From assembly GCA_028688015.1 (NCBI GenBank), contig JAQTZB010000002.1:248001-312000 (forward strand): a stretch of 64,000 nt of DNA, given 5' to 3'. Origin of the DNA: Elusimicrobiales bacterium. GTDB taxonomy: Bacteria > Elusimicrobiota > Elusimicrobia > Elusimicrobiales > UBA9959. Position numbers and translations under genes: made by a program. Below the pieces are notes generated by a model, which was given only the letters and a program-made list of their open reading frames with translations, ran no database searches and was not told where the DNA came from. This document shows, piece after piece, positions 24,870 through 34,187 of the stretch (the stretch's first letter is position 1; every line of letters begins with the position of its first letter).

Positions 24870-26045
24870 TTATTTTTTTCCGGAGCGGGCGCCGGCCTGC
24901 AGGGCTTTCTGCAGCGCCCACCCGACCACGCTTTTCTCGAACCAGCCTATCACTTCCTGCAGGCCGTAACCCGCCAGCGCGCAGAGCGCCCAGAGCGCAG
25001 GCAGGTAGTACCGCAGTTCTATGCCGCCTGTGGCCGGCACCTGCTTCACGGCCGCCAGCGGCAGCAGAGGCAGCAGCGCCGCCGCCAGGAAGACCAGCAG
25101 CCGCTCCTTCCTGAAGACAAATGCCGCATAGGCGCCCAGGAAGACAAAGACCATCAGGAACTTGTGATAGAGGACTCGCGGCAGCTCGTAAGCCAGGGCG
25201 CGGCCCAGCCCGGAGAACGCGCCGGCCAGCGCGCCACCGGGGCCGTCGCGCAGCAGGAAGGCCGCGGGCCCGAGCGGCCCCTGCGGCACCGCCTCCTGCG
25301 GCCGGTAGCCGTAGCGGTCTATATTGGCCCACCGGCGCAGGCTGAGCTCCTGCGCGTAAAAAGCGCCGCCGTAATGCGCCCGCTGCCAGGCCAGGTAAGG
25401 CAGCGCCAACAGCGCGGCAAGGCCCAGCGCCAGGCCGGCTTCCTTCAGCCGGAATCCACCTCGGCGCAGCGCCCACGAAAACCCCGTCATCACCAGCAGC
25501 GCCCAGGCAGCGTCGAGGCGGCTCAGGCAGGCCAGGCCGCCGGCCAGGCCCGCCAGCAGCGCGGCGCGCCTGCCGCCGCCCCCGTCGAAATAATGCCAGA
25601 ACAGCAGCAGGAAAAGCAGCGAGAAGAGGTTGGAGGAACCCTGCATGGCGTAATAGCCCATGTAAGGGTTGGCCGCCAGGAACAGCGCGGCCATGGGGGC
25701 GGCCAGTCTGCCCAGCCCGTTCAGCAGCAGCAGCGTCGCCGCAACCACCAGCACGTAAAGCGCCACGCCCTGGACGCGCACCGCCTTGTCGGGGTCGGCC
25801 CCGGCGGCCATGGCCAGTTTCAGCGCCGCCACGGGGAGCGGCTCCGCCAGGCCGGAGGCGTAGAACCAGGAAGACCCGGCGGCCATCAGGGAGCGGGAAG
25901 CCGCGTCGCGCAGCGGCTCCGCCTTGTAGACCTTCCAGCAGGCGGCTATGTTCATGGCTAGCGCCAGCCCCGCGAAAGCGAAAACCGCCGCCCGGAGATA
26001 TTTCTCCAGGTCGGCCGTCCGCAGGAAGTTTTGAAAGTCTGTCAT
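24870..26045 (-). CDS. Polytopic membrane protein, GT39/ArnT-like glycosyltransferase candidate
   Basis: I place the start at the ATG at 26045, about 10 bases after a GGGGAC site; a TTG 18 bases upstream is less likely. The protein of about 391 residues has eight or more hydrophobic helices, for example VALYVLVVAATLLLLNGLGRL, AALFLAANPYMGYYAMQGSSN and EAGLALGLAALLALPYLAW. The pattern of short loops, with ANPYMGYYAMQG and SRLDAAWALLV, resembles the GT-C mannosyl/arabinosyl transferases that use polyprenyl-phosphate sugars. The usual catalytic Asp-Glu of the first loop was not identified, so the assignment is tentative. Confidence 0.6.
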   Translation of the reverse strand: MTDFQNFLRTADLEKYLRAAVFAFAGLALAMNIAACWKVYKAEPLRDAASRSLMAAGSSWFYASGLAEPLPVAALKLAMAAGADPDKAVRVQGVALYVLVVAATLLLLNGLGRLAAPMAALFLAANPYMGYYAMQGSSNLFSLLFLLLFWHYFDGGGGRRAALLAGLAGGLACLSRLDAAWALLVMTGFSWALRRGGFRLKEAGLALGLAALLALPYLAWQRAHYGGAFYAQELSLRRWANIDRYGYRPQEAVPQGPLGPAAFLLRDGPGGALAGAFSGLGRALAYELPRVLYHKFLMVFVFLGAYAAFVFRKERLLVFLAAALLPLLPLAAVKQVPATGGIELRYYLPALWALCALAGYGLQEVIGWFEKSVVGWALQKALQAGARSGKK

Positions 26046-26067
26046 TGTGAGCCGTCCCCTCAAGATT

Positions 26068-26089
26068 GTAGTATATTAAAAAATACTAC
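26068..26089. promoter_or_regulatory. Inverted repeat between divergent genes (possible operator)
   Basis: GTAGTAT (26068-26074) and ATACTAC (26083-26089) form a perfect seven-base inverted repeat around an A/T-rich centre. It lies between the divergent starts at 26045 and 26110. The geometry fits a dimeric regulator site overlapping the promoter region, but no regulator gene is adjacent. Confidence 0.35.
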
Positions 26090-26109
26090 GCGGGATAAGG
26101 TTATAAATT

Positions 26110-27390
26110 ATGAGAGAGATAACGCTGGAGTTCAAGAAAATAGTCGGCGAAGGCAAGGCGCTGGGGCGCAGCGAGGGCAAGGTGGTGTTCTGCTACGGCG
26201 TCCTGCCCGAAGAGACGGCCCGGGTCAGGATCACTTTCGAGAAAAAGAATTTCGCGGAGGCGGAGCTGCTGGAAATAATCACCCCCTCCCCGAAGCGCGT
26301 GGCCCCCAGGGAGGACCACTACCTCAGCTGCTCGCCGTGGCAGGTCATGGACTACGCCTTCCAGTGTGAGACCAAGAAGGAGCTGATAGAGGACCTGCTC
26401 TACCAGACCACCAAGGAAACCATCCGCCTGGATAAATTTTACGGCGCGAAGGAGATCTTCGGCTACCGCACGAAGATAGAGTACAGCTTCACCGGCGAGC
26501 CGGGCGCGCTGAGCTTCGCCTTCCACAAGCGCGGCAACTACCGCGAGAAGTACCTGCTGCCGCAGGGTTGCGCCCTGATCAGCCCGGCGACCAACGCCGC
26601 CGCGCTGGCGGTGCTGGCCAAGCTCAATGAACTGAAGCTGTCCACGGCCGACCTCAAGACGCTGATCATCCGCGAGGCCAAGACCCCCGGCTCGCGCGTG
26701 GCCGCGCTGTTCCTGAAGCGCCAGGACATCGAGCTGCCAGACATGAAGGTGCCGGGCCTCAACGGCTTCCTGGCGATCTATTCCAACCCCGTCAGCTCGG
26801 TCAGCCAGGTGGACGGGATCCTGAGCTCCTGGGGCGACGACTTCGTCACCGAGGAGATCCTGGGCGGCAAGTTCTCCTACGGCTTCGACTGCTTCTTCCA
26901 GAACAACATAGAACTCTTCTCGGAGGCGCTCAAAGAGATCCGTGGGGCCGCCTTTAAGTGCGGCAAACTGGTGGACCTCTATTCCGGCGTTGGCGTGATA
27001 GGGTTGTCGCTGCGCGACCTGGCGGATAAAGTCTACGCTGTGGAATCTTCGGAGAGCTCGGTGAAATACGCCGCGCTGAACGCCGAGGCCAACGGCGCCA
27101 GGAATTTCCAAATAGCCTGCTCGCTGTCGGAGAAGACCGCCGGGGACCTGTTCGACGGCACGGATATCCTGGTTGTGGACCCGCCCCGCGCGGGCCTGCA
27201 CAACAAGGTCATAAAGCGGATTATGGAGATCCTGCCCAAGCGCGTGATCTACCTGTCCTGCAACCCCATCACGCAGGGCCGCGACGCGGCCTTCTTCCTG
27301 GAGAAGTACAAGATAGTCCGCTCGGCGGGCTTCGACTTCTACCCCAACACCCCCCACGCCGAGACCCTGCTGGTCTTCGAGCGGCCTTAA
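26110..27390 (+). CDS. TrmA/RlmD-family RNA uracil-C5 methyltransferase
   Basis: This 426-residue protein has an N-terminal TRAM-like domain (ITLEFKKIVGEGKALGR...GVLPEETARVRI), a cysteine-containing region (HYLSCSPWQVMDYAFQCETKK) and the class I AdoMet domain with LVDLYSGVGVIGLSL (about 288-302). DPPRAGL (about 356) and the nucleophile Cys384 in YLSCNP follow. Family members methylate C5 of uridine in 23S rRNA (RlmC/RlmD) or tRNA (TrmA); the TRAM domain favours the rRNA type. The FeS cysteine set appears reduced compared with RlmD. It starts after an AAGG site and ends at a terminator shared with the convergent giant gene. Confidence 0.9.
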   Translation: MREITLEFKKIVGEGKALGRSEGKVVFCYGVLPEETARVRITFEKKNFAEAELLEIITPSPKRVAPREDHYLSCSPWQVMDYAFQCETKKELIEDLLYQTTKETIRLDKFYGAKEIFGYRTKIEYSFTGEPGALSFAFHKRGNYREKYLLPQGCALISPATNAAALAVLAKLNELKLSTADLKTLIIREAKTPGSRVAALFLKRQDIELPDMKVPGLNGFLAIYSNPVSSVSQVDGILSSWGDDFVTEEILGGKFSYGFDCFFQNNIELFSEALKEIRGAAFKCGKLVDLYSGVGVIGLSLRDLADKVYAVESSESSVKYAALNAEANGARNFQIACSLSEKTAGDLFDGTDILVVDPPRAGLHNKVIKRIMEILPKRVIYLSCNPITQGRDAAFFLEKYKIVRSAGFDFYPNTPHAETLLVFERP

Positions 27391-27404
27391 GCCGGGCGGG
27401 CATA

Positions 27405-27434
27405 AAAAAGGCCGCGGCTGCCCGCGGCCTTTTT
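27405..27434. terminator. Bidirectional intrinsic terminator
   Basis: AAAAAGGCCGCGG (27405-27417) pairs with CCGCGGCCTTTTT (27422-27434) over a four-base loop. It lies between the convergent methyltransferase and giant repeat-protein genes and has A and T tracts suited to both directions. Confidence 0.93.
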
Positions 27435-27448
27435 CATGCCCGGACGCG

Positions 27449-30400
27449 CTACTTGAAGGTTCCGCCCGCTGCGTCGGCGAAATTACCCGCCGCCGTGCCG
27501 GTGGATACCACTATCTTCTTGGGCGAGCAGTTGGAGCAGTAATATGCCTCTCCCTCTACCACCGGCACCAGCGCCTGGAGCTGGGCCAGGGTCTTCGAAG
27601 GCAGGCGCAGCTTTCCGGCCAGCACCGTCCCTTCGAACTCGTTTATGGAGTTGGCGCCCTTGGAAAGGATATTGCGGGAAGTCCCGGCCCCGGAAACGCT
27701 CTGGTCCGCTATATACAGGCCGGTGTTCGTCTGCATGGTGCCGCCTGTAAAGACTGGCGTATCAACGTACACCCCGTAATTATTCCTGATCACGCCGTCG
27801 CTCTGGTTGTTCTGTACGAACACCCCGTAGGCCGAATTTAAGTTGCCGGCGCCTTGTTTAAGAGCGGTCGCCCTCACGCCCAGCACCTTCGGGAAATCAG
27901 AACCGGAAAAAGTAGTGCCGGCTATAAAATCGCCGCCTATGACCATTTCGGCCCCGGTCTTATTGGAGGTGGGATCCACTATGACAAATACCCCGACGCC
28001 CTCGTTGGGGAAGTCTGTGGCTATGTCCTGGTTCTCTACCTGGTGCATAATCATCGAGACCACCTGCGGCGAAGGTCCGGCCATGCTGCCTGCCGCGATG
28101 CGCGAGCTGACGGACACGGTGTTGACGTTGGTGATCCCGAAGTTGCCCAGGTCGAAATCCGCCGTCGCCGGGCTGGTCACGGTGCCCAGGGCCGCCGAGA
28201 TGCCGGTCAGTTCGGAGCCGTCGCCGAAGAACTTGTTGGCGTGGATCTCGCCGCCGCTGTTCATGGTTATCAGGTTTGCGAAGCCCGTGGAGACGACCAC
28301 CATGTTACCGGCGTAGCCGGGCCCGGACGAGACGTGCAGGACGGCCAGCGGCAGCTCCGTGCCCACTAGCAGCGGGCCTTGCCTGAACAGTCCCCCGCCC
28401 GCCGCCAGCACGCTGCCGCCCACGTAGAGCGTGGTGGAGAAGGCTATGCCCGGCTCGCCGGGCGCCGCGGTTATAGTGGAGGCGTTGATCAGCTTGAAGT
28501 CGGACAGGTTGAAGTCCTGCGTGGCCGTATGCGGGAAGCTCCTGAGCTGGGAGCCGTCGGCGTAGAGTATACCGGCCGTGGTCATGGAAGCCTGGATCAC
28601 TCCGATCTCGTCGCGCCAGATCTGAGCGGCGGCGTCTCCCAGCGAAGCCTGCACGTCCAGCGCCGCCTCGCCGGCTGCCAGCCCGATGGCCGCGCTGCTG
28701 AGGTTGCGTATGTAGCGCCCACCCGCGTCGGGGCCGGCCGCCAGCGTGGCCGCCAGCGTATCCACCACGTTGCCGCCGCCTCCCCCGCGCAGGCCGGAGG
28801 ACTCGGCGTAGAGCACGCCGGCCGCGGTCATGGAGGCCTGGATCACCCCTCCGGAGTTGCGCCAGATCTGCACGTAGGTGTCGCCGGTCACGCCGCGTGC
28901 GTCCAGGGCGGCTTCGGCGTCAGCGTGGCCGAAAGCAGCGCTGCTGAGGTTGTTCACGTAGGTTCCGCCGGCGTCGTGCCCCGCGGCCAGGGTATCGGCC
29001 AGCGTATCTATAACGTTGCTGGAAGGCAGGTTGCGCAGCTGCGAGGCGTCGGCGTAGAGTTCACCCGCCGAGGTCATGGAAGCCTGCACCACCCCGAAAG
29101 CGTCGCGCCAGATCTGCACCACCGGGTCGCCGAACGGGGCCTTGGCGTCCAGGACGGCCTCGCCAGCCGAATGGCCTATGGCCGCGCTGCTGAGGTTGGC
29201 GATATAGTTATTGCCGGCGTCGCGCCCGGCCGCCAGCGTGGCCGCCAGCGTGTCCACCACGTTGCCGGCAGGCAGGTTGCGCAGCTGGGAAGCGTCGGCG
29301 TAGAGCTCGCCGGTCACGCTCATCGACGCCACGATAGTGCCCCCGGAATTGCGCCAGAACTGGGAGTAATTCCCGGCGCCGGCCTGCACGTCCAGCCGCG
29401 TTCCGGCGGTGCCGAGGCCTATGGCCACGTCGCCCAGGTTGACTATGCCGGCGGTCCCGGCGTTGTTTCCGGCGCCGAGGGTCTCGGAAAGGGTGTCCAC
29501 GAGGTTGCCGGTGCCGCTGCCGGTCTGATCGGCGGAGCACAGCAGGTTGCCGCTTACGTCCACCGTAAGTTTTTCGAAGCCCGAGCAGGCGAAGTTGGTG
29601 AACTTCATGCCGCTGGTCAAAGTGCTGGCGTCGCTGTCGTTTATCTCCAGCCTGGCCGTGGCCGGGTTGACCCCGATGCCTACCCCGCCTGTGGCGTTAA
29701 GGGAAATGCCGGAATTGCCGCCGTCGTTGGACAGCCAGTAAGAGCCGACCGTCAGGTTATGTTCCATGATGTGGGTGCCGAGACTGTCGGCGCCGGAGGG
29801 CGGGAGGTTGCGCAACCCGGAAGCGTCGCCGTAAAGCACTCCGGTAGCGCTCATCGAGGCCACGATCGTCCCCCCGGAATTGCGCCAGAACTGCGAGTAG
29901 CTCCCGACGCCAGCCTGCACGTCGAGGCTGGTGCCCGCGGAAGCCCGCCTCACGGCTACGTCGCCCAGGTTCACCATCCCTAGCGCTCCGGCGTTAGTGC
30001 CGGCGCCCAGTGTCTCGGAAAGGCTGTCGATGAGGTTGCCGGTACCGCTGCCCAACTGGTCGGCAGAACAGACCAGGTTGCCGCTCACGTCCACGGTGAG
30101 TTTCTGCGTGCCGGTGCAGGTGAAATTAGTGAACCTCATGCCGCTGGTGTTGACGTCGGCGTCGCTGTCGTTGACCTCCAGGCGCGCCGTGGCTGGGTTG
30201 ACCCCGATGCCCACGCCGCCGGAGGCGTTGACGGAGACGCCCTCGTTGTTGCCGTCACTGGAGAGATAGTAGTTGCCGAGGCGCAGGTTCTGCGAGGCGG
30301 TATGGTTGCCCAGGTTATCAGAGGCGGGCAGGCCGCGGATGCCGGCCGCGTCGGCGTAGAGCTCGCCTGTCACGCTCATGGAGGCCACTATGGCGCCGCC

Positions 30401-33400
30401 CGAGTTGCGCCAGATCTGGGCGTAGCTGCCGGCGCCGGCCTGCACGTCCAGCCTGGCGGCGGCGGCGCCGAGGCCTATAGCCACGTCGCCCAGATTTACC
30501 ATGCCCGCCGCCCCGGCGTTGCTGCCGGCGCTGAGGGTGTCCGAAAGGTTGTCTATAAGGTTGCCGGTGCCGCTGCCGGTCTGGTCGGCGGAGCACAGCA
30601 GGTTGCCGCTAACGTCCACCGTAAGTTTCTCAAAGCCCGTACAGGCGAAGTTGCTGAATTTCATGCCGCTGGTGCCGGTATTTGCGTCTCCATCGTTGAC
30701 TTCGAACCGGGCGGTGGCCGGATTCACCCCGACGCCAACTCCGCCGCCGGAGTTGACCGAGACACCCTCGGCGTCCCCGTCGCCCGACAAATAGAACGAC
30801 CCGAGGCGCAGCTGCTGCGAGGCGGTGTGGTTGCCCAGGTTGTCCGCCGCGGGCAGGCCCCGCATGCCCGCCGCGCTGGCATAAAGTACGCCGGTCGCGC
30901 TCATGGACGCCACCACCGTGCCGCCCGCGTCGCGCCAGAACTGAGAGTAACCGCCCGCGCCGGTCTGCACATCCAGCCGCGTTTCGGCCAGCCCCAGGCC
31001 TATGGCCACGTTGCCGAGGTTCACCATGCCCGCGGCCCCGGCATTATTGCCGGCCCCGAGGGTCTCGGACAGACTGTCTATAATGTTGCCAGTGCCGCTG
31101 CCCGTCTGGTCGGACGAGCAGACCAGGTTGCCGCTCAGGTCGGCCGTCAGTTTTTCGGTCCCGGAACACGCGAAATTGGTGAATTTTATGCCGCTGGTGT
31201 TGACGTCCGCGTCGCTGTCGTCCACCTCCAGCCGCGCCGTGGGCGGGTTGACGCCGATCCCGACGTCGCCGGCCGCGCTGATGGAAACGCCGGCGTTCCC
31301 GCCGTCGCCGGACAGCCAGTATGGGCCTACGGAAAGGTTCTGCTCCAGCGCGTGGCTGCCCAGGTTGTCCGCCGTCGGGAGGCCGCGCAGGCCGGCCGCG
31401 TCGCCGTAAAGAACGCCGGTGACGCTCATCGAAGCCACGATAGTACCCCCTGAGTTGCGCCAGAACTGAGCGTAATTCCCGGCGCCGGCCTGCACGTCCA
31501 GCCGCGTCCCGGCCGTACCCAGGCCCAGGGCCAGGTCGCCCAGGTTCACCATGCCTACGGCCCCGGCGTTATTGCCGGCGCCGAGCGTCTCGGAAAGATC
31601 GTCTATGATATTTCCGGTGCCGCTGCCCGTCTGGTCCGCCGAGCAGAGGATGTTGCCGCTGACGTCGACGGTAAGTTTCTGCGTGCCGGTGCAGGCAAAA
31701 TTAGTGAATTTCATGCCGCTGGTGACGGTATTGGCGTCGCCGTCGTTGACTTCCAGCCGCGCCGTGGCCGGGTAGACCCCCACGCCCACGTCTCCGTTGG
31801 AATTAACGGAAACGCCTTCGCTGCCGCCGTCCCCCGACAGGTAGTAAGTTCCGAGCCGCAGGTTCTCAGAGGCGGTGTGGTTGCCGAAATTATCCGCCGT
31901 GGGCAGGCCGCGCAGGCCGCCCGCGTCGGCGTAAAGCACGCCGGTCGCGCTCATGGACGCCACCACCGTGCCGCCCGAACTGCGCCAAAACTGGGTGTAG
32001 CTGCCCGCGCCCGCCTGCACGTCGAGCCGCGTGCCGGCCGCGCCCAGGCCGATGGCCACGTTGCCCAGGTTCACCATGCCGACCGCCCCGGCGTTGTTGC
32101 CCACGGAGAGGGTTTCGGACAGGCTGTCTATGATATTGCCGGAACCGCTGCCGGTCTGGTCCGCCGAGCAGACCAGGTTGCCGCTGAGGTCTGCGGTCAG
32201 TTTCTGCGTGCCGCTGCAGGCGAAGTTAGTGAACTTGATGCCGCTGGTGTTGACGTCGGCGTCGCTGTCGTTGACCTCCAGGCGCGCGCCGGGCGGATTG
32301 ACGCCTATACCGACCTGGCCCGCGGAGTTCACCGACAGCCCGGAAGGGCCGCCGTCTCCGGAAATCCAATTATTGCCCGCGGCCAGGTTCTGCGTCATCA
32401 CATGGTCGCCCATATTGTCGGAGGCGGGCAGGCCGCGGATGCCGGCCGCGTCGGCGTAAAGCACGCCTGTCGCGCTCATGGAGGCCACCACCGTGCCGCC
32501 CGAGTCGCGCCAGAACTGGGAGTAGCCGCCGGCGTTGGCCTGCACGTCCAACCGCGTTTCGGCCAGCCCAAGACCTATGGCCACATTACCAAGGTTCGCC
32601 ATTCCCGCGCCGCCGGCGTTGCTGCCGGCGCCGAGCGTTTCGGACAGGGTATCGATCAGGTTGCCGGTGCCGCTGCCGGTCTGGTCCGCCGAGCAGACCA
32701 GGTTGCCGCTGACGTCAACCGTGAGTTTGTCGAAACCTCCGCAGGCGAAATCAGTGAACTTCACACCGCTGGTGGCGGTGTCGGCGTCCGCATCGTTAAC
32801 TTCGAACCGGGCGGTGGCGGGATAAACCCCGATGCCCACGCCGCCGGCGGCGTTCACGGAAACACCTTCGCCGTCCCCGTCGCCGGATAAATAGTAGGTC
32901 CCGAGGCGCACGTTCTGCCCTGCCGTATGGTTGCCCAGGTTGTCCGAAGCGGGCAGGCCGCGCAGGCCGGCCGCGTCGGCGTAAAGCACGCCCGTGACGC
33001 TCATGGAGGCGACGAGGGTGCCTCCGGAATTGCGCCAGAACTGCGCATAGTTCCCCGCGCCCGCCTGCACGTCCAGCCGGGTACCGGCCGCGCCCAGGCC
33101 TATGGCCACGTTGCCCAGGTTAACCATCCCCGCGGTCCCCGCGTTGCTGCCCGCGCCCAGCGTGGCGGCGAGCGTGTCCACCACGTTGCTCGTCACCCCG
33201 CTGAGGGCGGAGCCGTCTCCGTAATACCTGGCCCCTGCGGGCAGGAAGACGTTGGAAGAAATATAAACGCCGCCGTAAGAGGACGGGCCCGTGGAGGAGA
33301 TCTCCACGCCGGGCCGCAGTTGCAGGCGCCCGGCGCCCAGGCCGAGGGCGCCGCCCACGGTGGCGCTGGAATAGGTGGTAAGCGCCCCGTTGGCCGTTAT

Positions 33401-34183
33401 GGCCCCGGCGTTAGCTATCGGGAAGCCCGCCATCTGCAGGGTGGTGGTGGCCACGTGGTTGCCCAGGTGGTCGGCCCCGGGAGGGATGTTGCGGATGCCG
33501 GCCGCGTCTGCGTAGAGCACGCCGGAGGCCGTCATCGAGGCGACCACCGTACCGGCCGAGTTGCGCCAGAACTGGGAATAGGTGGCGTCGGCCGCCTGCA
33601 CGTCCAGCCGCGTCTCGGGAGAAAGGATGCCCAGGCCGGCGCTGCCGGCGAAGGCCGTGTAGGCGAGGGTAGGCGACACGGCCCAGCCGGGCGCGTAATA
33701 CTGCGCCGTACCGTCGGGAAAGATCAGGCCGTCGCTGCCGGGAGCGCCTGTCAGGTGCAGGTCGCCGCCGTTGACGGTGAAGGTGCCGGTGGAACTTTCG
33801 GCCGTGACCGCGTGCAGCGAATAGACGGAGGAAAAGAGGGGCTCGGGCGGCAGCCACAGGCCGTCCACGCGCATCTGCACGAAGGGGGAGAGGTCCTTCC
33901 AGTTGAGGGCGGCGAACTGGCCGTCGTTGGGCGTGCCCAGCGGATAGCGGAAGAGGCCGGTGGAAACCACCACCTCGGTAGAGCCGGAGTTCCAGTATTC
34001 CACGGAAGCATCGGCGTTGATCAGGCGGAACTCCATGGAGGCCGTGCCGCTGAAGAGCCGGCCGTCCTTGCGGAGCGTGCCCTGATAGCTGACCCGCCCC
34101 GGAGAAGCCGCGAGGGCGCAGTGCGCCGCCGCCAGCAGGAATGTAAGCGCGGCTAACGCCGCGCGGCCGTATCTTCTGTTCAC
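27449..34183 (-). CDS. Giant exported repeat protein (adhesin/fibre-like)
   Basis: This 2244-residue protein starts at a GTG preceded by GAGGTGA. A signal peptide (LTFLLAAAHCALA) leads into an N-terminal module PGRVSYQGTLRKDGRLFSG, seen in many large exported fibre-like proteins. Seven tandem units of about 175 residues follow. Each contains LDVQAGAG..QFWR, a glycine-rich YYLSGDG segment, a VGIGVNPATARLEV motif like those of tail fibres, and two cysteines (NFAC and VCSAD). Next are three shorter units of about 80 residues, then a non-repeated C-terminus ending with YYCSNCSPKK. I see no T9SS-type sorting domain and no S74 chaperone domain. It is probably surface exposed; being last in the PorV operon suggests dependence on that export route. 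Confidence 0.85.
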   Translation of the reverse strand: MNRRYGRAALAALTFLLAAAHCALAASPGRVSYQGTLRKDGRLFSGTASMEFRLINADASVEYWNSGSTEVVVSTGLFRYPLGTPNDGQFAALNWKDLSPFVQMRVDGLWLPPEPLFSSVYSLHAVTAESSTGTFTVNGGDLHLTGAPGSDGLIFPDGTAQYYAPGWAVSPTLAYTAFAGSAGLGILSPETRLDVQAADATYSQFWRNSAGTVVASMTASGVLYADAAGIRNIPPGADHLGNHVATTTLQMAGFPIANAGAITANGALTTYSSATVGGALGLGAGRLQLRPGVEISSTGPSSYGGVYISSNVFLPAGARYYGDGSALSGVTSNVVDTLAATLGAGSNAGTAGMVNLGNVAIGLGAAGTRLDVQAGAGNYAQFWRNSGGTLVASMSVTGVLYADAAGLRGLPASDNLGNHTAGQNVRLGTYYLSGDGDGEGVSVNAAGGVGIGVYPATARFEVNDADADTATSGVKFTDFACGGFDKLTVDVSGNLVCSADQTGSGTGNLIDTLSETLGAGSNAGGAGMANLGNVAIGLGLAETRLDVQANAGGYSQFWRDSGGTVVASMSATGVLYADAAGIRGLPASDNMGDHVMTQNLAAGNNWISGDGGPSGLSVNSAGQVGIGVNPPGARLEVNDSDADVNTSGIKFTNFACSGTQKLTADLSGNLVCSADQTGSGSGNIIDSLSETLSVGNNAGAVGMVNLGNVAIGLGAAGTRLDVQAGAGSYTQFWRSSGGTVVASMSATGVLYADAGGLRGLPTADNFGNHTASENLRLGTYYLSGDGGSEGVSVNSNGDVGVGVYPATARLEVNDGDANTVTSGMKFTNFACTGTQKLTVDVSGNILCSADQTGSGTGNIIDDLSETLGAGNNAGAVGMVNLGDLALGLGTAGTRLDVQAGAGNYAQFWRNSGGTIVASMSVTGVLYGDAAGLRGLPTADNLGSHALEQNLSVGPYWLSGDGGNAGVSISAAGDVGIGVNPPTARLEVDDSDADVNTSGIKFTNFACSGTEKLTADLSGNLVCSSDQTGSGTGNIIDSLSETLGAGNNAGAAGMVNLGNVAIGLGLAETRLDVQTGAGGYSQFWRDAGGTVVASMSATGVLYASAAGMRGLPAADNLGNHTASQQLRLGSFYLSGDGDAEGVSVNSGGGVGVGVNPATARFEVNDGDANTGTSGMKFSNFACTGFEKLTVDVSGNLLCSADQTGSGTGNLIDNLSDTLSAGSNAGAAGMVNLGDVAIGLGAAAARLDVQAGAGSYAQIWRNSGGAIVASMSVTGELYADAAGIRGLPASDNLGNHTASQNLRLGNYYLSSDGNNEGVSVNASGGVGIGVNPATARLEVNDSDADVNTSGMRFTNFTCTGTQKLTVDVSGNLVCSADQLGSGTGNLIDSLSETLGAGTNAGALGMVNLGDVAVRRASAGTSLDVQAGVGSYSQFWRNSGGTIVASMSATGVLYGDASGLRNLPPSGADSLGTHIMEHNLTVGSYWLSNDGGNSGISLNATGGVGIGVNPATARLEINDSDASTLTSGMKFTNFACSGFEKLTVDVSGNLLCSADQTGSGTGNLVDTLSETLGAGNNAGTAGIVNLGDVAIGLGTAGTRLDVQAGAGNYSQFWRNSGGTIVASMSVTGELYADASQLRNLPAGNVVDTLAATLAAGRDAGNNYIANLSSAAIGHSAGEAVLDAKAPFGDPVVQIWRDAFGVVQASMTSAGELYADASQLRNLPSSNVIDTLADTLAAGHDAGGTYVNNLSSAAFGHADAEAALDARGVTGDTYVQIWRNSGGVIQASMTAAGVLYAESSGLRGGGGGNVVDTLAATLAAGPDAGGRYIRNLSSAAIGLAAGEAALDVQASLGDAAAQIWRDEIGVIQASMTTAGILYADGSQLRSFPHTATQDFNLSDFKLINASTITAAPGEPGIAFSTTLYVGGSVLAAGGGLFRQGPLLVGTELPLAVLHVSSGPGYAGNMVVVSTGFANLITMNSGGEIHANKFFGDGSELTGISAALGTVTSPATADFDLGNFGITNVNTVSVSSRIAAGSMAGPSPQVVSMIMHQVENQDIATDFPNEGVGVFVIVDPTSNKTGAEMVIGGDFIAGTTFSGSDFPKVLGVRATALKQGAGNLNSAYGVFVQNNQSDGVIRNNYGVYVDTPVFTGGTMQTNTGLYIADQSVSGAGTSRNILSKGANSINEFEGTVLAGKLRLPSKTLAQLQALVPVVEGEAYYCSNCSPKKIVVSTGTAAGNFADAAGGTFK
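28520..29270 (-). repeat. Three tandem coding repeats of about 245 bases
   Basis: Within the giant protein gene, three units begin at NVVDTLAATLAAG or a close variant (near 29260, 29010 and 28770). Each continues with NLSSAAIGH..EAALD...QIWRD..GVIQASM...LYADASQLR. They look like shortened derivatives of the longer unit, lacking the VGIGVNP and cysteine segments. Confidence 0.75.
29500..33190 (-). repeat. Seven tandem coding repeats of about 526 bases
   Basis: Units begin near 33185, 32660, 32130, 31600, 31080, 30555 and 30030 with NLIDSLSETLGAG-like starts, an eighth start near 29500 opening the shorter array. Similarity is high at the DNA level, so copy number may change by recombination and assembly errors are possible. 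Confidence 0.82.
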
Positions 34184-34187
34184 AGGG

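Noticed and set aside
28500-33190. CRISPR or satellite-like DNA array
   Set aside because: The repeats are 526-base coding units in one open frame without spacers; no CRISPR repeat-spacer pattern or cas genes were seen anywhere.
27854-34156. Several plus-strand frames of 100 to 530 codons with internal repeats opposite the giant repeat protein
   Set aside because: They repeat only because the real minus-strand gene repeats; composition (Gly/Arg/His/Val) is typical of antisense reading.
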